The position numbers and the translations under genes were made by a program. Below the pieces are notes generated by a model that saw only the letters and a program-made list of their open reading frames with translations, ran no database searches and was not told where the DNA came from. From Mucilaginibacter sp. OK268 (GTDB lineage: Bacteria; Bacteroidota; Bacteroidia; Sphingobacteriales; Sphingobacteriaceae), in NCBI RefSeq assembly GCF_900103125.1, contig NZ_FNJV01000003.1:310001-374000 (forward strand): a DNA stretch of 64,000 nt. The letters are read 5' to 3'. Positions 51,668-62,626 of this stretch are shown here, one piece after another; within the stretch, counting starts at the first letter, position 1, and each line of letters starts with the position of its first letter.

Positions 51668-54520
51668 ATGAAAATTCTGTACATTAAAACTTCGCTATTA
51701 TTAGTGTTTATGGCCAGCGCTAATATATTATTTGGCCAGGGAATAAAAGGCAAAATAACTGATGCCGCAAATGGTGCAACCATGCCGGGCGTAAGCGTTT
51801 CGGTTGTTGGCACTTCGCAAGGAGCTTCCTCAAACGAAAAGGGCGAATATTCCCTAAAACTATCGCAGGGCAGTTATCAGCTTAAAGTTTCCTTTATCGG
51901 GTACGAAACCCAAACTACCAGTGTAACTGTTAGCGGCAGCACGCAAACACTTGATTTTAGCCTAAAGCCTTTGAGCAACGCGCTTAATGAGGTGGCAGTA
52001 GTAGGTTCGCGCTCCACCAAACCACGTACCAATATCGAATCGCCGGTGCCTGTGGATGTGATCTCGGCCAAAGAGATGCGCAGTTTCCCGCAAACGGATA
52101 TTACCCAGGTATTAAATTACATAGCCCCCTCCTTCAGCTCCAACCGGCAAACCGTAGCTGATGGTACCGACCACATCGACCCGGCATCATTAAGAGGCCT
52201 TGGGCCCGACCAGGTGCTGGTTCTGGTGAACGGTAAAAGGCGCCACACCACTGCCCTGGTTAACATCAATGGTACATTTGGTCGTGGTACGGTTGGTACC
52301 GATATGAACTCGATACCATTGGCCGCTATTGATCATATTGAGGTATTACGTGATGGCGCGGCCGCCCAATACGGTTCAGACGCTATTGCCGGGGTTATCA
52401 ATATAGTATTGAAAAAGGTAACTCCGCTGGTGATATCTACCAGCTACGGACAATCGGCCACATCAACTAATGGAAATACTTATACCGATGGCAAAACTTA
52501 CCAGATAGACGGCAGCAAAGGCTGGGATTTGAACGGAAAGGGTTTTGTGAACGTAGCGGCTCAGTATTTGGATCGAGGTGCAACCAATCGTGGCGGTTTG
52601 GATACCCACCCTTTGATCTATTCGGCCCTGCCAACCAAAGGTGCAAATGAATCCGAAGCTGATTTTGAAACACGCTTTGCAGGCATTAAAGCCGCCGACG
52701 ATGCCAAAGCCAAGGCGGATGGCTTTAAGCGCGATAATATGATGATTGGTAACTCCCATTCCAAAAATTTCGGAAGTTTTGGTAACGCCCAATACAGTGT
52801 AGCTGATTGGGCCACTGTTTATCTGGCAACAGGCTATACACACAAAACCGGCTCGGCCGCAGGGTTTATTCGCCTGCCCAACCAGTTTACCCAGATCGAT
52901 GCCACTATTTATCCCGATGGTTTTTTACCCTTTATCAATACTTCTATCAATGATATATCAGCAAGTGGTGGCGTTAAAGGAAAAATCAGCGACTGGACCT
53001 ACGACCTGAGCAATACTTTTGGTGAAAATAACCTGAGCTATACTATTGATCATACCCTGAATGCCTCATTGCCGATAGGTACAAGTCCAACCTCATTTAA
53101 GGCCGGCGAGCTCATCTTTAAGCAAAACACCGTTAACCTTGATGTTTCACGCAAGTATGATTTTACGGGCTTCCTGACTTCATTAAATATGGCGTATGGC
53201 GCTGAATACCGCATTGATAATTACGAAATAAAACCCGGCGAGGAATTGTCGTACTCTTACGGTCAACCATCAAAAAATATCCCCGGCAGAGTAGTAGGCG
53301 CCACACCCGCCGCGGCCGGCTCGCAGGTATTCCCCGGTTTTAAACCCAGCAATGCTATTGATAAATCAAGAAACAACCAGAGTTTATATGCCGATTACGA
53401 AGCTGAGTTTGGCCCGCGCGTATTGTTAGAAGCAGCCGGTCGATACGAGCATTTCAGCGATTTTGGATCAAACTTTTCGTATAAATTTACCGGCAAGGTA
53501 AAGGTTATTGATCAACTGGCTATCCGCGGAGCTATAGCCACAGGCTTTAGGGCGCCATCATTAGCTCAACGGTATTTTAATAATGAGAGTACGCAGTTTG
53601 TAAGTGGCAACCCTACCCAGGTACTAACCGTTAATAACGACAACCCCATTGTGAGGAAGTTTGGCGTAGGGTCATTAAAACCGGAGAAATCAAAATCATA
53701 TAGTTTAGGTCTGGCCGGTAAAATAACATCAGCATTAACATTTACCATAGATGCTTACCAGATTGATATCAAAGATCGTATCGTGTTTTCGAGCCAGTTT
53801 ACCCGGGCTATTCCCGCAGTGGCCGACATATTGAATACCGTTGACCCCAACGGCCAGATCAACAGCGTACAGTTTTTCACCAATGCCATCTCTACCCGTA
53901 CCAAAGGGCTGGACATTGTATTGGCCGATAGGATCAGTATCAACGCTGCAAGCAGTTTAACGCTTTCCGCAGCGGCTAATTTTAACCAGACTAAGGTACG
54001 CTCGATACAGGGATCCGACATTATAGAAGGCAGTGCTGCATTAAAAGCCAAACTGTTCGACCGTACAGAACGTTCACGTTTTGAATCATCGGTACCGGCC
54101 AGCAAGATCAATCTGAGCGCCTTATACAACATCAGGAAGTTCGACTTTTCACTAAGATCAGTTTATTTCGGCAAGGTGACCTACCTCAATTCGGTTGATC
54201 CTACTATTCCGGCCAACAACCTGCCCCTGGAGCTTGACCAAACTTACTCAGGCAAATGGGTAACCGATCTGGCGATAAGTTATAAGGTGATCAAACAATT
54301 AGGCGTTACCCTTAGTGCCAGCAACCTGTTTGATGTATACCCGGATAAAAACTACATGGATCCACGCAACAATGTAAATAACCTGAGCGGCAACCCGGCC
54401 AATAATTACACTACCAACCGCGACAATACCTCCAACGGTCACTTTGTATACAGCCGTGCGGTGTCGCAATTTGGGTTTAACGGCAGGTTCTTATCAGGAA
54501 AGGTTGTTTATACTTTTTAA
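51668..54520 (+). CDS. TonB-dependent receptor with carboxypeptidase-like N-terminal domain
   Basis: A 950-aa outer-membrane transporter. Signal peptide about 1-23 (end ANILFGQ), a CarboxypepD_reg-like domain at about 24-105 (GIKGKITDAANGATMPGVSV), a plug at about 120-235 (VLVLVNGKRRHTTALVNING, AAQYGSDAIAGVINIVLKK) and a barrel ending in aromatic Phe (SGKVVYTF). No SusD partner is adjacent, so it is not a SusC. It is divergent from a LytS/LytTR pair and an S15-type hydrolase; import of a peptide or metal complex is possible, but the ligand is unknown. Confidence 0.92.
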   Translation: MKILYIKTSLLLVFMASANILFGQGIKGKITDAANGATMPGVSVSVVGTSQGASSNEKGEYSLKLSQGSYQLKVSFIGYETQTTSVTVSGSTQTLDFSLKPLSNALNEVAVVGSRSTKPRTNIESPVPVDVISAKEMRSFPQTDITQVLNYIAPSFSSNRQTVADGTDHIDPASLRGLGPDQVLVLVNGKRRHTTALVNINGTFGRGTVGTDMNSIPLAAIDHIEVLRDGAAAQYGSDAIAGVINIVLKKVTPLVISTSYGQSATSTNGNTYTDGKTYQIDGSKGWDLNGKGFVNVAAQYLDRGATNRGGLDTHPLIYSALPTKGANESEADFETRFAGIKAADDAKAKADGFKRDNMMIGNSHSKNFGSFGNAQYSVADWATVYLATGYTHKTGSAAGFIRLPNQFTQIDATIYPDGFLPFINTSINDISASGGVKGKISDWTYDLSNTFGENNLSYTIDHTLNASLPIGTSPTSFKAGELIFKQNTVNLDVSRKYDFTGFLTSLNMAYGAEYRIDNYEIKPGEELSYSYGQPSKNIPGRVVGATPAAAGSQVFPGFKPSNAIDKSRNNQSLYADYEAEFGPRVLLEAAGRYEHFSDFGSNFSYKFTGKVKVIDQLAIRGAIATGFRAPSLAQRYFNNESTQFVSGNPTQVLTVNNDNPIVRKFGVGSLKPEKSKSYSLGLAGKITSALTFTIDAYQIDIKDRIVFSSQFTRAIPAVADILNTVDPNGQINSVQFFTNAISTRTKGLDIVLADRISINAASSLTLSAAANFNQTKVRSIQGSDIIEGSAALKAKLFDRTERSRFESSVPASKINLSALYNIRKFDFSLRSVYFGKVTYLNSVDPTIPANNLPLELDQTYSGKWVTDLAISYKVIKQLGVTLSASNLFDVYPDKNYMDPRNNVNNLSGNPANNYTTNRDNTSNGHFVYSRAVSQFGFNGRFLSGKVVYTF

Positions 54521-54529
54521 AGGAATTAT

Positions 54530-54594
54530 GAGAGAGACACATATGATGTGTCTCTACAAAACAAAACCGTAGAGACGCATTACATGCGTCTCTT
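54530..54594. repeat. GAGACGCAT palindromic repeat, copy C (terminator-like)
   Basis: GAGAGACACATATGATGTGT plus CTCTAC, then TAGAGACGCATTACATGCGT plus CTCTTTTTT. The second hairpin ends in a T-run and sits 10-74 bases after the receptor stop, between convergent genes, so it can work as a terminator. Confidence 0.85.
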
Positions 54595-54596
54595 TT

Positions 54597-55670
54597 TTAT
54601 TTCCCTCTCCCAGTTAAATTTTTGATCAGTTCAGTTTCTTCCGGTTTGTAAGCGCTACCATCCTTGCGAAAAATATCATGAAACCATAGTTTCGGTTCGC
54701 TGCCATCAGGTATGGGGGTGTCCCAGGCATAAATGGTATTGGTTTTACCCGATACAAAGCCCCAGTTAATAGCACCTACATTCTCTTTCTTCAACATGGG
54801 CAATACCGTGCTGAACAAACTGTTGCGCGGACGTGCCATGTACTCGGTACAGATCAACGGTCGACCGATCATTTTCAGGAACTGAACCGTTTTTAAATGA
54901 TCCGCTTCGGGCGAGTAATCATGATAAGTAATCACATCAGAATTGGCTATCTGGTACTGGTTCAGGGTTTCTAAATTCCAGCTCCACACCCCGGCACTTA
55001 CCGGCTGGCCTGGGTTTACTGCTCTGGCCCATTTAAAAACCGATTTTAATAAGGGTAAGGACTTATCGCCTTTACCGGAATTGCCGGGTTCATTGTACAG
55101 ATCCCACAGCAATATGCGCTTGTCGGCAGCAAAGCGTTTTAATACATCTTTTACATATTTTTCGAGCGCCGGAAAATTGGCAGCCTCTTCAGAAGCCGAC
55201 TGACCAGGATCCTGCATCCAGCCCGAGTTATGGATACCCGGTTTGGGCTCGGGTTGCTTGCCTGTTTTGGGTTCTTTGTTCCAGCAATCATCAAAAAACA
55301 CAAACATGGTTTGTATGCCGTGCTTACTGGATATAGCCAGGTATTGATCAACCCGTTTTTTAAAACCTTCGGGATCCTGCTGCCAGGCCAGGTGATGTAA
55401 GAATACGCGCATCACATTCATACCTATCCCTTGTGCATAACCCAGCTCTTTGTCTATCGTATTAGGATCGAAGGTATCGGCCTGCCACATTTCTAATTGG
55501 TTGATAGCCGTGCTGGGTATAAAATCGCTGCCCACCAACCATTGATGTTTTGCATACCATGTTTTTGCTTTTTGCGCCGACCATACGGGTGCCGGTGCTT
55601 TTTGCTGCGCTGATGCCGTCTGGAACAGGACGATCAATGTTATGGCCAGTAATTTTAGTTTATTTTGCAT
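54597..55670 (-). CDS. GH5-like (clan GH-A) secreted glycoside hydrolase
   Basis: A 357-aa enzyme with signal peptide (end FQTASA). It is a (beta/alpha)8 barrel with the acid/base Glu194 in LWDLYNEPGNS and the likely nucleophile Glu276 in ICTEYMAR, and WGFVSGKTNTIYAW near the end. Retaining mechanism expected. It is often labelled cellulase-like or 1,4-beta-xylanase-like; the subfamily cannot be assigned by eye. Last gene of the PUL, 11 bases after the sialidase-fold gene. Confidence 0.85.
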   Translation of the reverse strand: MQNKLKLLAITLIVLFQTASAQQKAPAPVWSAQKAKTWYAKHQWLVGSDFIPSTAINQLEMWQADTFDPNTIDKELGYAQGIGMNVMRVFLHHLAWQQDPEGFKKRVDQYLAISSKHGIQTMFVFFDDCWNKEPKTGKQPEPKPGIHNSGWMQDPGQSASEEAANFPALEKYVKDVLKRFAADKRILLWDLYNEPGNSGKGDKSLPLLKSVFKWARAVNPGQPVSAGVWSWNLETLNQYQIANSDVITYHDYSPEADHLKTVQFLKMIGRPLICTEYMARPRNSLFSTVLPMLKKENVGAINWGFVSGKTNTIYAWDTPIPDGSEPKLWFHDIFRKDGSAYKPEETELIKNLTGRGK

Positions 55671-55681
55671 ATGTAATATGG

Positions 55682-56824
55682 TTATTTAATAAGTTGTTCT
55701 TTGGCTAAATGTCCTTTGATCATCCAGATAGCTGTGTAATTAGTATAGGCATCTGTTGAGGTAAGGGCTATGATGGTACCATCTTGAAGTACGCACAATG
55801 AATTCCACAAGCCGTGTTTATTTAGCGGGACATTAAAAGGCGTAGCTGTATTTACAAAGTCCTCACCCTTACTATTGCCTACAGCAACCTGCATACAGGC
55901 CAGCTCCCAATTGCCGTTCCTGCCAAAAGTGCTTTGGTACGATAAAACCGTTTGTCCGCCCGGTAGCTGGCGCAAATAAGGCGCACCGGCATAAACGGTA
56001 TCAGGGAGTTTAGGTGTTAAGGCATAGCTGCGCTCAGGGTCATTTGCACCAACCGTTTTTCGCCAGTTTTGACTAAAACTATTACGGATGATGGATGGCT
56101 TAAACTGTCGGCCGGCATTGTCTTCAATAGAAAACAAGATCTCTTTTGTCCCTTTCAGGATAATGGGGATGGGCATACCATCGCGATGACCGGGTGTAAA
56201 AGAAACTATTTCAGGTTGTTTAGTCCATGTTAGGCCGTTATCATGCGACCGGAAAATGGAGATATTTTGCTCATTGGAGTGGGTATAAACCCCTTCGTTA
56301 GAGAAGTACAACTGTATTTCGCCGTTGGGTAACTGTATTTGTGATGGCTCCCAGCAGCCGTCCTCAAATTGATAACTGGCCTCGTATATGAGCCGCTCAT
56401 CCTGCCATGTCTTGCCCTGATCATAGCTCTTTTTAGTTCGGATAGCAAAGTGTTTAGTAGTATCCCAGTTGCCATTTATTTTGTGAGGCCGGGGATTATA
56501 GGATATCAGCAGGGAATGATCTCTCAGCTCCAGGATATCGGGTACAGCCATATTTACGCCAGCAACTGCAGAAGCTATCACAACCGGGTTAAGCCAGGTT
56601 TTGCCCAGATCATGACTTTGCGTACACTCCACCCCACCATTGCTTTCATATACACATAACAAGTTACCATTATGCAGCTGTATCATTCGGGCATAATTAG
56701 CATCCCTGCTTTTGGATAGTGGCGCGATCTTTTTTAGTGATGATTGATCCCAAACGATGGCTGCCTGCCCCATCGACACCAACGGAACAAACAGAAGAAT
56801 CAAGCAGGTAAACGTTTGTTTCAT
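55682..56824 (-). CDS. Sialidase-fold exo-glycosidase (GH33/GH93-like), secreted
   Basis: A 380-aa protein with signal peptide (end LVSMGQ). It is a six-bladed propeller shown by three Asp-boxes, SHDLGKTW, SYDQGKTW and SHDNGLTW. The catalytic Arg triad of true sialidases is not evident, and neighbours act on arabinose-type linkages, so a GH93-like exo-alpha-1,5-arabinanase is a reasonable alternative. Only 5 bases separate it from the upstream propeller gene, so they share a transcript. Confidence 0.78.
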   Translation of the reverse strand: MKQTFTCLILLFVPLVSMGQAAIVWDQSSLKKIAPLSKSRDANYARMIQLHNGNLLCVYESNGGVECTQSHDLGKTWLNPVVIASAVAGVNMAVPDILELRDHSLLISYNPRPHKINGNWDTTKHFAIRTKKSYDQGKTWQDERLIYEASYQFEDGCWEPSQIQLPNGEIQLYFSNEGVYTHSNEQNISIFRSHDNGLTWTKQPEIVSFTPGHRDGMPIPIILKGTKEILFSIEDNAGRQFKPSIIRNSFSQNWRKTVGANDPERSYALTPKLPDTVYAGAPYLRQLPGGQTVLSYQSTFGRNGNWELACMQVAVGNSKGEDFVNTATPFNVPLNKHGLWNSLCVLQDGTIIALTSTDAYTNYTAIWMIKGHLAKEQLIK

Positions 56825-56829
56825 GACCG

Positions 56830-57867
56830 TTATTTAATATCGTCAAGCCAAAAATTAAATGGTTTATCTCTGTCGCAAACAAGTGTACCGTTACTAAATT
56901 CCAGCTCGGCAGCATGTATGGAGGTACGCTTGGTGGAATAAGAATATGCGCCATCCTTATCTAAACCACCATCATCCTGATGCGTTTTGCGACCTGGATG
57001 GGTAAAGTAAATAATATAGGCATGATCATTAGATACAACCACATCGGCATGGGCTCCTGTTGGCGTATCCTCCTTGCGATGACCTGGCGTATCCAGTACC
57101 AGTCCCTGGCGCTCCCAGGTTTTGGCGTCATTGGAACGATAAACCCGCTGGCCGTGCCATTCGTCGGTGATCATCCAGTAATAGTTTCTGAACCTGAATA
57201 TTTTGGGGCCCTCATGTGCCTTGCCATCAATGGCCGGCTTATCAGCAACTTTCCAGTTGATCAGGTCGTTACTTTCGGCAGTCATGGTGATGCTACCCAG
57301 TTTCTGATCTTTGTACCACATATACCATTTGCCATCAGGTAGTTTGGTAAGTGTAGGGTCGATGATGTTATGATCGGGAAGATTTAGCAGCCCGGCATAT
57401 TTCCAATCCCATAAATTCTTGCTGGTATAGTGTATCAGGTGCGCGTCGCCCCCCCATTGACTATAGACCCCGCGAATATAAACTACAAACATGTGATAGA
57501 TGCCCCTTTCATAAATAATATCGGGTGCCCAAAAGGTATTCTGCCCCTGTTCAAATTCCAACTTCAGCGCGCCTTTGTAAACCCAGGTATGACCGTGATC
57601 TTTAGAAGTGGCTACCCCTATTGCGGAGCCATAACAATATGCCACACCCTGCGACTGAACATTGGCCCGGCGCTGAGTATACATCATTGTCCATTCTTTT
57701 TCGGCATGATTATAAGCCAATACCGGATCAGCCGCACCATCATAGATCGGGTCGCGGTAAAGCGGCGATGGCGGCTGATGTGTTGTAGATACTGAGTTTT
57801 GAGCCTTAAGTTGTGCTACAGACAGCAAAACCAGAACTAATAATGTTATAAAACCCTTCAATTTCAT
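56830..57867 (-). CDS. Five-bladed propeller glycosidase (GH43/GH117-like), secreted
   Basis: A 345-aa protein with signal peptide (end VAQLKAQ). Acidic residues sit at the expected places for the five-bladed fold: an Asp in RDPIYDGAADPVL, WAPDIIYERGIYHMF, IIDPTLTKLPDGKWY and the Glu in AHEGPKIFRFRNYYW. Inverting alpha-L-arabinofuranosidase or a related exo-activity is likely; GH117 is also possible. Located between GH127 and the sialidase-fold gene. Confidence 0.8.
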   Translation of the reverse strand: MKLKGFITLLVLVLLSVAQLKAQNSVSTTHQPPSPLYRDPIYDGAADPVLAYNHAEKEWTMMYTQRRANVQSQGVAYCYGSAIGVATSKDHGHTWVYKGALKLEFEQGQNTFWAPDIIYERGIYHMFVVYIRGVYSQWGGDAHLIHYTSKNLWDWKYAGLLNLPDHNIIDPTLTKLPDGKWYMWYKDQKLGSITMTAESNDLINWKVADKPAIDGKAHEGPKIFRFRNYYWMITDEWHGQRVYRSNDAKTWERQGLVLDTPGHRKEDTPTGAHADVVVSNDHAYIIYFTHPGRKTHQDDGGLDKDGAYSYSTKRTSIHAAELEFSNGTLVCDRDKPFNFWLDDIK

Positions 57868-57885
57868 TATTTTCTATTCAAAATA

Positions 57886-59958
57886 TTACTCCAAAACCGG
57901 GAATGAGGAAATCCTTAACCTTGCCCCACCCATAGGCACTAATGTCAGTTCAGACAAAGGCTTATCCGTTTTTACCGGGCTTTGGGGCAGTACACCACAA
58001 AGACCATATTGATCTATAGCCCAGCCGGGAATTTGTTTACCTTTTGCTTTGAGTTCGATGGGCGCGTTGGTGTTGGTAAATGGATTATCGTCCTTTGGCC
58101 AGCTGCGACGAATCACCTTGATAGATTTTTCAGGATGTTGTTCATCTATCACTAAACCATAATTCCAGGCAGATGCCGGATGAATTTCATACGATGGCCA
58201 TTTCTGCGGATCAGCAGTGGCTTGCCAGTGCGAATCGCCCTGGGTTGATTTACGGCCATCCTGCTTGGTATATTGCTCGTCAATCTTTAACGAATAAGTA
58301 AGCGGACCGTAATTTACGCTCACACTATTCTTATTGGCTGCCCACTGGCGCACTTTTAGTTGCATAGGTAGATGCAAGGTTATTTTATCACCATTTTTCC
58401 AGGTTTTGGCCAGCTTTATATAATTACCTGTAGAGGTATTTACTGCTACAGAAACACCGTTTACTTTTACAGCCGCTGCCTTGCACCATTCCGGGATACG
58501 CAGATAAAGCGGAAAGCTTACCGATCTGGATGTATTAACCGTAAAATTCACCTGGTCTTCAAAAGGATATTTAGTAGTTTCTGTGAGATTTACCGGTGTA
58601 TCATTACCTACTTTGGCATTTACCTGTCCCTGAGTATACAACTGCACGGCAAGGCCATTATCCGGCGTAGCCATCCAGCTATTCTCAGCATAGTAAACCC
58701 AGCCGGCGGCATGGTTGTGCTGGCAGCAGCGGCTGCTGAATGGGTTCATCATCAAAAACGGGCCTTCGTTGGAGATACCCGGGTGATGATCTTTACTGTC
58801 ACTCACTACCATATTGGGAGCGGTTAGGTAACGCAGCGAACGGTAATCTGGCATAAAAGCAGCAGAGAAAGTATTGAAAGCCACATCTTCGCAGTTCTCA
58901 GCCCAAAAGGCATCACCTGTCGAGCCCAGCAACATTTGGTCTGATGTCATTTGCTCTACCATACCACAGGTTTCAACGGCCTGGCGCGGATCGTCATAAC
59001 CTTTGCGGGCGTTTTCATCGGCGCCGAACATTCCACCGGGTACTTGCCCATAGATTGTGCGGATGAGTTTAAAATCGTTATACGTGGCAGCCAGATCTTT
59101 AGGATCATGGCTTTGCAGGTAATAGGTTGCCGGTTCGCGGAAGCACTGCGCCACATTTACGTTATGCCAGTTGGGCAGGGTGTTGGCCTGGCGCCAGTTG
59201 GCGGTATTCTTATCGAGTTTGGCAGCCAGATCAAGCAGAAATTTATCGCCGGTACGGTTATACAACCAGTATACACTGAGCATGTTATCACCGCCGCGGC
59301 TGTTTTCCCAATAATCCTCTAAAAAATAATCATCGGGTATGGATAGTTCGTATTTAAAATACTTGGTCATAAAGGGTATAACCCGCGGATCTTTACTGTA
59401 TTCATAATACGATTGCAGGCACCACAGCATCGGCATGTTCGTCCACAGATCGCGGTTGCCTTTATTCATCCTCGCCGGACCGAAATCGCCGCTATCCCGT
59501 TGGTTATCCAGCACCGCATCTATCCAGAACTTAGCCTCGGCAATCATCTTTTTATCGTTCAGCATGTAACCGATATCGGCGTAACCTTTTAACCAGTACG
59601 GCAATTCCTCCCAACCGTATTCGCCTTTACCTTCTTTGTTCAGCCAGGCATTGTTTGTTTTGGAAAGCCAGATACTGATCTCGCCGAGGTTGCCGGTCAA
59701 ACCATCTCGCTGCAATTCCAATGCTTTCTTGAGCCAGCCACCCGCTTTGATACTGCCCACAGGCAACTTGGTAAAATATTGCCTGTTCAGTGGTACGCGG
59801 TTATTTATGTAGAAGGCATTAGTCTTCCCGTTATCAATCTTGGTTATAGTGGAAGCTTTCACGCCTGTTTGGGCTGTAGCCGCCATATATGAGCATACTA
59901 AAGCTGTGGTGAGGCAAAAACTTGTTTTAATAATATTAATCTTATTTTTAAAGCGCAT
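57886..59958 (-). CDS. GH127 beta-L-arabinofuranosidase-like enzyme
   Basis: A 690-aa secreted (alpha/alpha)6-barrel enzyme with a long signal (end MAATAQ). The zinc site of GH127 is fully visible: Glu329 and Cys331 in AVETCGMVEQM, and Cys411-Cys412 in SSRCCQHNHAAGW, corresponding to Glu338, Cys340, Cys417 and Cys418 of HypBA1, where Cys417 is the nucleophile. Cys411 is therefore the predicted nucleophile. The C-terminal beta-sandwich (about 500-690) is normal. It should release beta-L-arabinofuranose (or a related sugar) from plant glycans. Confidence 0.92.
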   Translation of the reverse strand: MRFKNKINIIKTSFCLTTALVCSYMAATAQTGVKASTITKIDNGKTNAFYINNRVPLNRQYFTKLPVGSIKAGGWLKKALELQRDGLTGNLGEISIWLSKTNNAWLNKEGKGEYGWEELPYWLKGYADIGYMLNDKKMIAEAKFWIDAVLDNQRDSGDFGPARMNKGNRDLWTNMPMLWCLQSYYEYSKDPRVIPFMTKYFKYELSIPDDYFLEDYWENSRGGDNMLSVYWLYNRTGDKFLLDLAAKLDKNTANWRQANTLPNWHNVNVAQCFREPATYYLQSHDPKDLAATYNDFKLIRTIYGQVPGGMFGADENARKGYDDPRQAVETCGMVEQMTSDQMLLGSTGDAFWAENCEDVAFNTFSAAFMPDYRSLRYLTAPNMVVSDSKDHHPGISNEGPFLMMNPFSSRCCQHNHAAGWVYYAENSWMATPDNGLAVQLYTQGQVNAKVGNDTPVNLTETTKYPFEDQVNFTVNTSRSVSFPLYLRIPEWCKAAAVKVNGVSVAVNTSTGNYIKLAKTWKNGDKITLHLPMQLKVRQWAANKNSVSVNYGPLTYSLKIDEQYTKQDGRKSTQGDSHWQATADPQKWPSYEIHPASAWNYGLVIDEQHPEKSIKVIRRSWPKDDNPFTNTNAPIELKAKGKQIPGWAIDQYGLCGVLPQSPVKTDKPLSELTLVPMGGARLRISSFPVLE

Positions 59959-59970
59959 AATCAGCGTTAT

Positions 59971-61812
59971 TTATTTTACTAAAGATGGATCGTACAGTTT
60001 GCTATTCACTTTTTGCAGTGATTCAACAGGCATTTTAATCACTTTACGATCATAGGTCATAAAACCGTTTACTTCACCCTCCACATCGGTAGTTTGCGTG
60101 TATACCGCGGCTGAAAGACCTAATTTGATCAACTCCTGCAACCTATCAGTAAACGAAGCATATTTTTTAAACAGATCATCGCCATTCTTAAAATTCTGAT
60201 ATCCCCAGTTTTTATTAGCCTGCCAGGTATGGCCTTCCACTGGCCAGCCTAAGCCGCCAAACTCACCCAATACTACGGCCTGCGTTTTACCAAAGATCTC
60301 GGCACGAGGCATAGCAGGGTGTGGGTAGTTATGTAAGTCGACAATATTACCGGTAGCATAAAAATTACCACCGCTGGCGCTGTTCACCAGGCGGGATGGG
60401 TCTTTTTTCATTGTCCATTCGGTGATCTCCACCGTTTTAAACTGGCCCCAGGCTTCGTTAAAGGGCGTCCAAACTACAATGCACGGGTAGTTGTATAAGG
60501 CGTTGATGATGGCGTTCCATTCTTTGCGGTAATAACCCTCAGATTCGGGCGTACGTTGCTGATCTGTGGCACGGTCATACACACCGGGGCGGTTTTCCCA
60601 ATGATTACCTAAATCGCCACTGGGCATATCCTGCCAAAGCAGCATGCCGATTTTATCGCAATAAGCATAGTAACGGGCAGGTTCAACCTTGATGTGCTTA
60701 CGGATCATATTAAAGCCCATTGCCTTCAGCTTATCAATGTCAAAGCTCATGGCCTCATAAGTTGGCGGGGTGTATAAACCATCGGGCCACCAGCCCTGGT
60801 CAAGCGGGCCGTATTCAAATACGAATTTGTTATTCAGTAGCATACGCTGTACACCATTAGCATCGGTACCTAATGAGATCTTGCGCATGGCGAAATAGCT
60901 TTTCACTTCGTCAACCGGTTTATTATTCCTGATAAGCGCTACCCGAAGATCATACAGAAAAGGATCTGTAGTCGACCATAGTTTCTCATTCTTAATATCC
61001 AGCACAGCGGTTGCACCGGCATCCACAATCTTTTCATCAACCTGTGTCTGACCGTCCCAGGCGCTAATCTTTAATTGATCACCAGGCTGGCTATTGGTAA
61101 CTTCGGCCGAAACCGAAAGGGTGTGATCGTCAATATTGGGTGTTTGTTTGGTCGCTTCAATATGCGTTTTGGCTACACTCTCCAACCAAACGGTTTGCCA
61201 GATCCCGGTAACCGGAGTATACCAGATCCCCTCAGGCTTTTTAACCTGTTTGCCGCGCGGCTGCGGACCATCATCCGTTGGATCCCAAACGCTTACTTTA
61301 ATTTCCTGTTTCGAACCACCTTTTAAATAAGGAGTTATATTGAAGGTAAAGGGATCGAAACCGCCTTCGTGTATTCCGGCACTTTTGCCGTTAACAAATA
61401 CTTCGGTGCGCCAGTCTACCGCACCAAAGTGCAGTAAAATGTCTTTTCCTTTGATGGTTTTATTAAGGGTTATACTTGTTTTATACCACAGCATACTATC
61501 CTTGCCTACTGTTTTGCCCACCCCAGATAATGCCGATTCGACAGCAAAAGGTACCAGTATCTTTCCCTCATATTTAGCGGGGCCTGCTATTGCTTTAGGT
61601 ACTATAGCATAGTCCCACAAACCATTCAGGTTTTGCCAGTTGGGGCGTACCAATTGCGGTCGTGGATACTCCGGCAAAGGTCCTTTCGGGTCAACTTTTT
61701 CGGCCCAGGGCGTGGTGATCCTGTCCTTAATCAAATGCCAGTCGCTTTGCTGTGCACCGGCCGACAGGGAAGCGGAAATTAAAAGAGATAAGCAAAAATT
61801 CAGTTTTTTCAT
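59971..61812 (-). CDS. GH2 beta-glycosidase, secreted
   Basis: A 613-aa enzyme. The ATG at 61810-61812 gives a clean signal ([20 protein letters not shown]); an upstream start would add 20 residues before it. Sugar-binding domain (about 50-200), immunoglobulin-like domain, then a TIM barrel with acid/base Glu453 in PFNEAWGQF and nucleophile Glu517 in [12 protein letters not shown]. Activity is beta-galactosidase, beta-glucuronidase or a related enzyme; specificity is undetermined. Second enzyme gene of the PUL, 12 bases before GH127. Confidence 0.9.
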   Translation of the reverse strand: MKKLNFCLSLLISASLSAGAQQSDWHLIKDRITTPWAEKVDPKGPLPEYPRPQLVRPNWQNLNGLWDYAIVPKAIAGPAKYEGKILVPFAVESALSGVGKTVGKDSMLWYKTSITLNKTIKGKDILLHFGAVDWRTEVFVNGKSAGIHEGGFDPFTFNITPYLKGGSKQEIKVSVWDPTDDGPQPRGKQVKKPEGIWYTPVTGIWQTVWLESVAKTHIEATKQTPNIDDHTLSVSAEVTNSQPGDQLKISAWDGQTQVDEKIVDAGATAVLDIKNEKLWSTTDPFLYDLRVALIRNNKPVDEVKSYFAMRKISLGTDANGVQRMLLNNKFVFEYGPLDQGWWPDGLYTPPTYEAMSFDIDKLKAMGFNMIRKHIKVEPARYYAYCDKIGMLLWQDMPSGDLGNHWENRPGVYDRATDQQRTPESEGYYRKEWNAIINALYNYPCIVVWTPFNEAWGQFKTVEITEWTMKKDPSRLVNSASGGNFYATGNIVDLHNYPHPAMPRAEIFGKTQAVVLGEFGGLGWPVEGHTWQANKNWGYQNFKNGDDLFKKYASFTDRLQELIKLGLSAAVYTQTTDVEGEVNGFMTYDRKVIKMPVESLQKVNSKLYDPSLVK

Positions 61813-61900
61813 CAGGGATGATGTGTAATGGTATATGGAATTAAGATTTATTTGATAAAGATAAGGGGCCATTGCTAAGTATGGCCCCTTTAAATTGTAA

Positions 61901-62602
61901 TTAATAAGATACTTTAACTACCGGCGAAAATATCATGTCCTCTACCCCGGCTATCCGGATGCCAACACGGGCATAAACATAGTTTTGCGTTACCGGGAAT
62001 GAAGGTATAGCCACGTTTAAAGATACATTAGCAGGATCGGTAATGGCTCCGCCATCCAGATCAGCTTCTGCCGCGTGGTCACCTGGCGATACAAACTGGG
62101 TTTTGTTTACAAATAAACTTACCGTTTGTATGTTCTTTGCGGAGGCATCTGTGATCACTTTTTCGATGCTAAAGTTGGCCGTGATCTTACCGCTGGCAGC
62201 AGTTAATTGCGCGTTCCTGATCATATAATAAGGAGTCACCTCAATGTTTACGGTTTGGTCGCCATTCAGGGCGATATTGATCGTATCCCTTCCTCCGGAT
62301 GGAAGCTCTTTCCATTGAAAAGGTCCCTGTCCGCCCGGAATGGTGAATTTGTAATTACCGTTGAAGGTTAATACAGAGTAACTGCCATCCTGGTCAAATG
62401 TACCGCTGATAGGCGTATTACCTTTATAACCTGTTTGATAAAGCTGAAAAGGAACCTGGTTATACTCCACACCAATGGGCGAGCCTTTGTACATTAACTG
62501 CCCGTTCAACTTAACCGAGGGCGGTTTAACATTATCCAGTTTACAGCCCGCGGCCGAAAGTAGGAGGATAAATAGGGCTATGTGATGAAATTTGATTTTC
62601 AT
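61901..62602 (-). CDS. DUF3823 surface glycan-binding lipoprotein
   Basis: A 233-aa lipoprotein (signal ends LLSAAGC, Cys20). An N-terminal beta-sandwich ([40 protein letters not shown]) is followed by a second Ig-like domain ([17 protein letters not shown]). DUF3823 proteins regularly follow SusD and are thought to be SusE-like surface glycan-binding proteins. It lies 24 bases after the susD stop. Confidence 0.88.
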   Translation of the reverse strand: MKIKFHHIALFILLLSAAGCKLDNVKPPSVKLNGQLMYKGSPIGVEYNQVPFQLYQTGYKGNTPISGTFDQDGSYSVLTFNGNYKFTIPGGQGPFQWKELPSGGRDTINIALNGDQTVNIEVTPYYMIRNAQLTAASGKITANFSIEKVITDASAKNIQTVSLFVNKTQFVSPGDHAAEADLDGGAITDPANVSLNVAIPSFPVTQNYVYARVGIRIAGVEDMIFSPVVKVSY

Positions 62603-62626
62603 GATCTTTGAATTATAATAATTGAC

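Noticed and set aside
56805..56822. CAAACGTTTA near the start of the sialidase-fold gene, resembling the LacI-type operator
   Set aside because: It is inside codons 3-6 of the gene, is imperfect, and lacks the flanking symmetry of the three intergenic sites.
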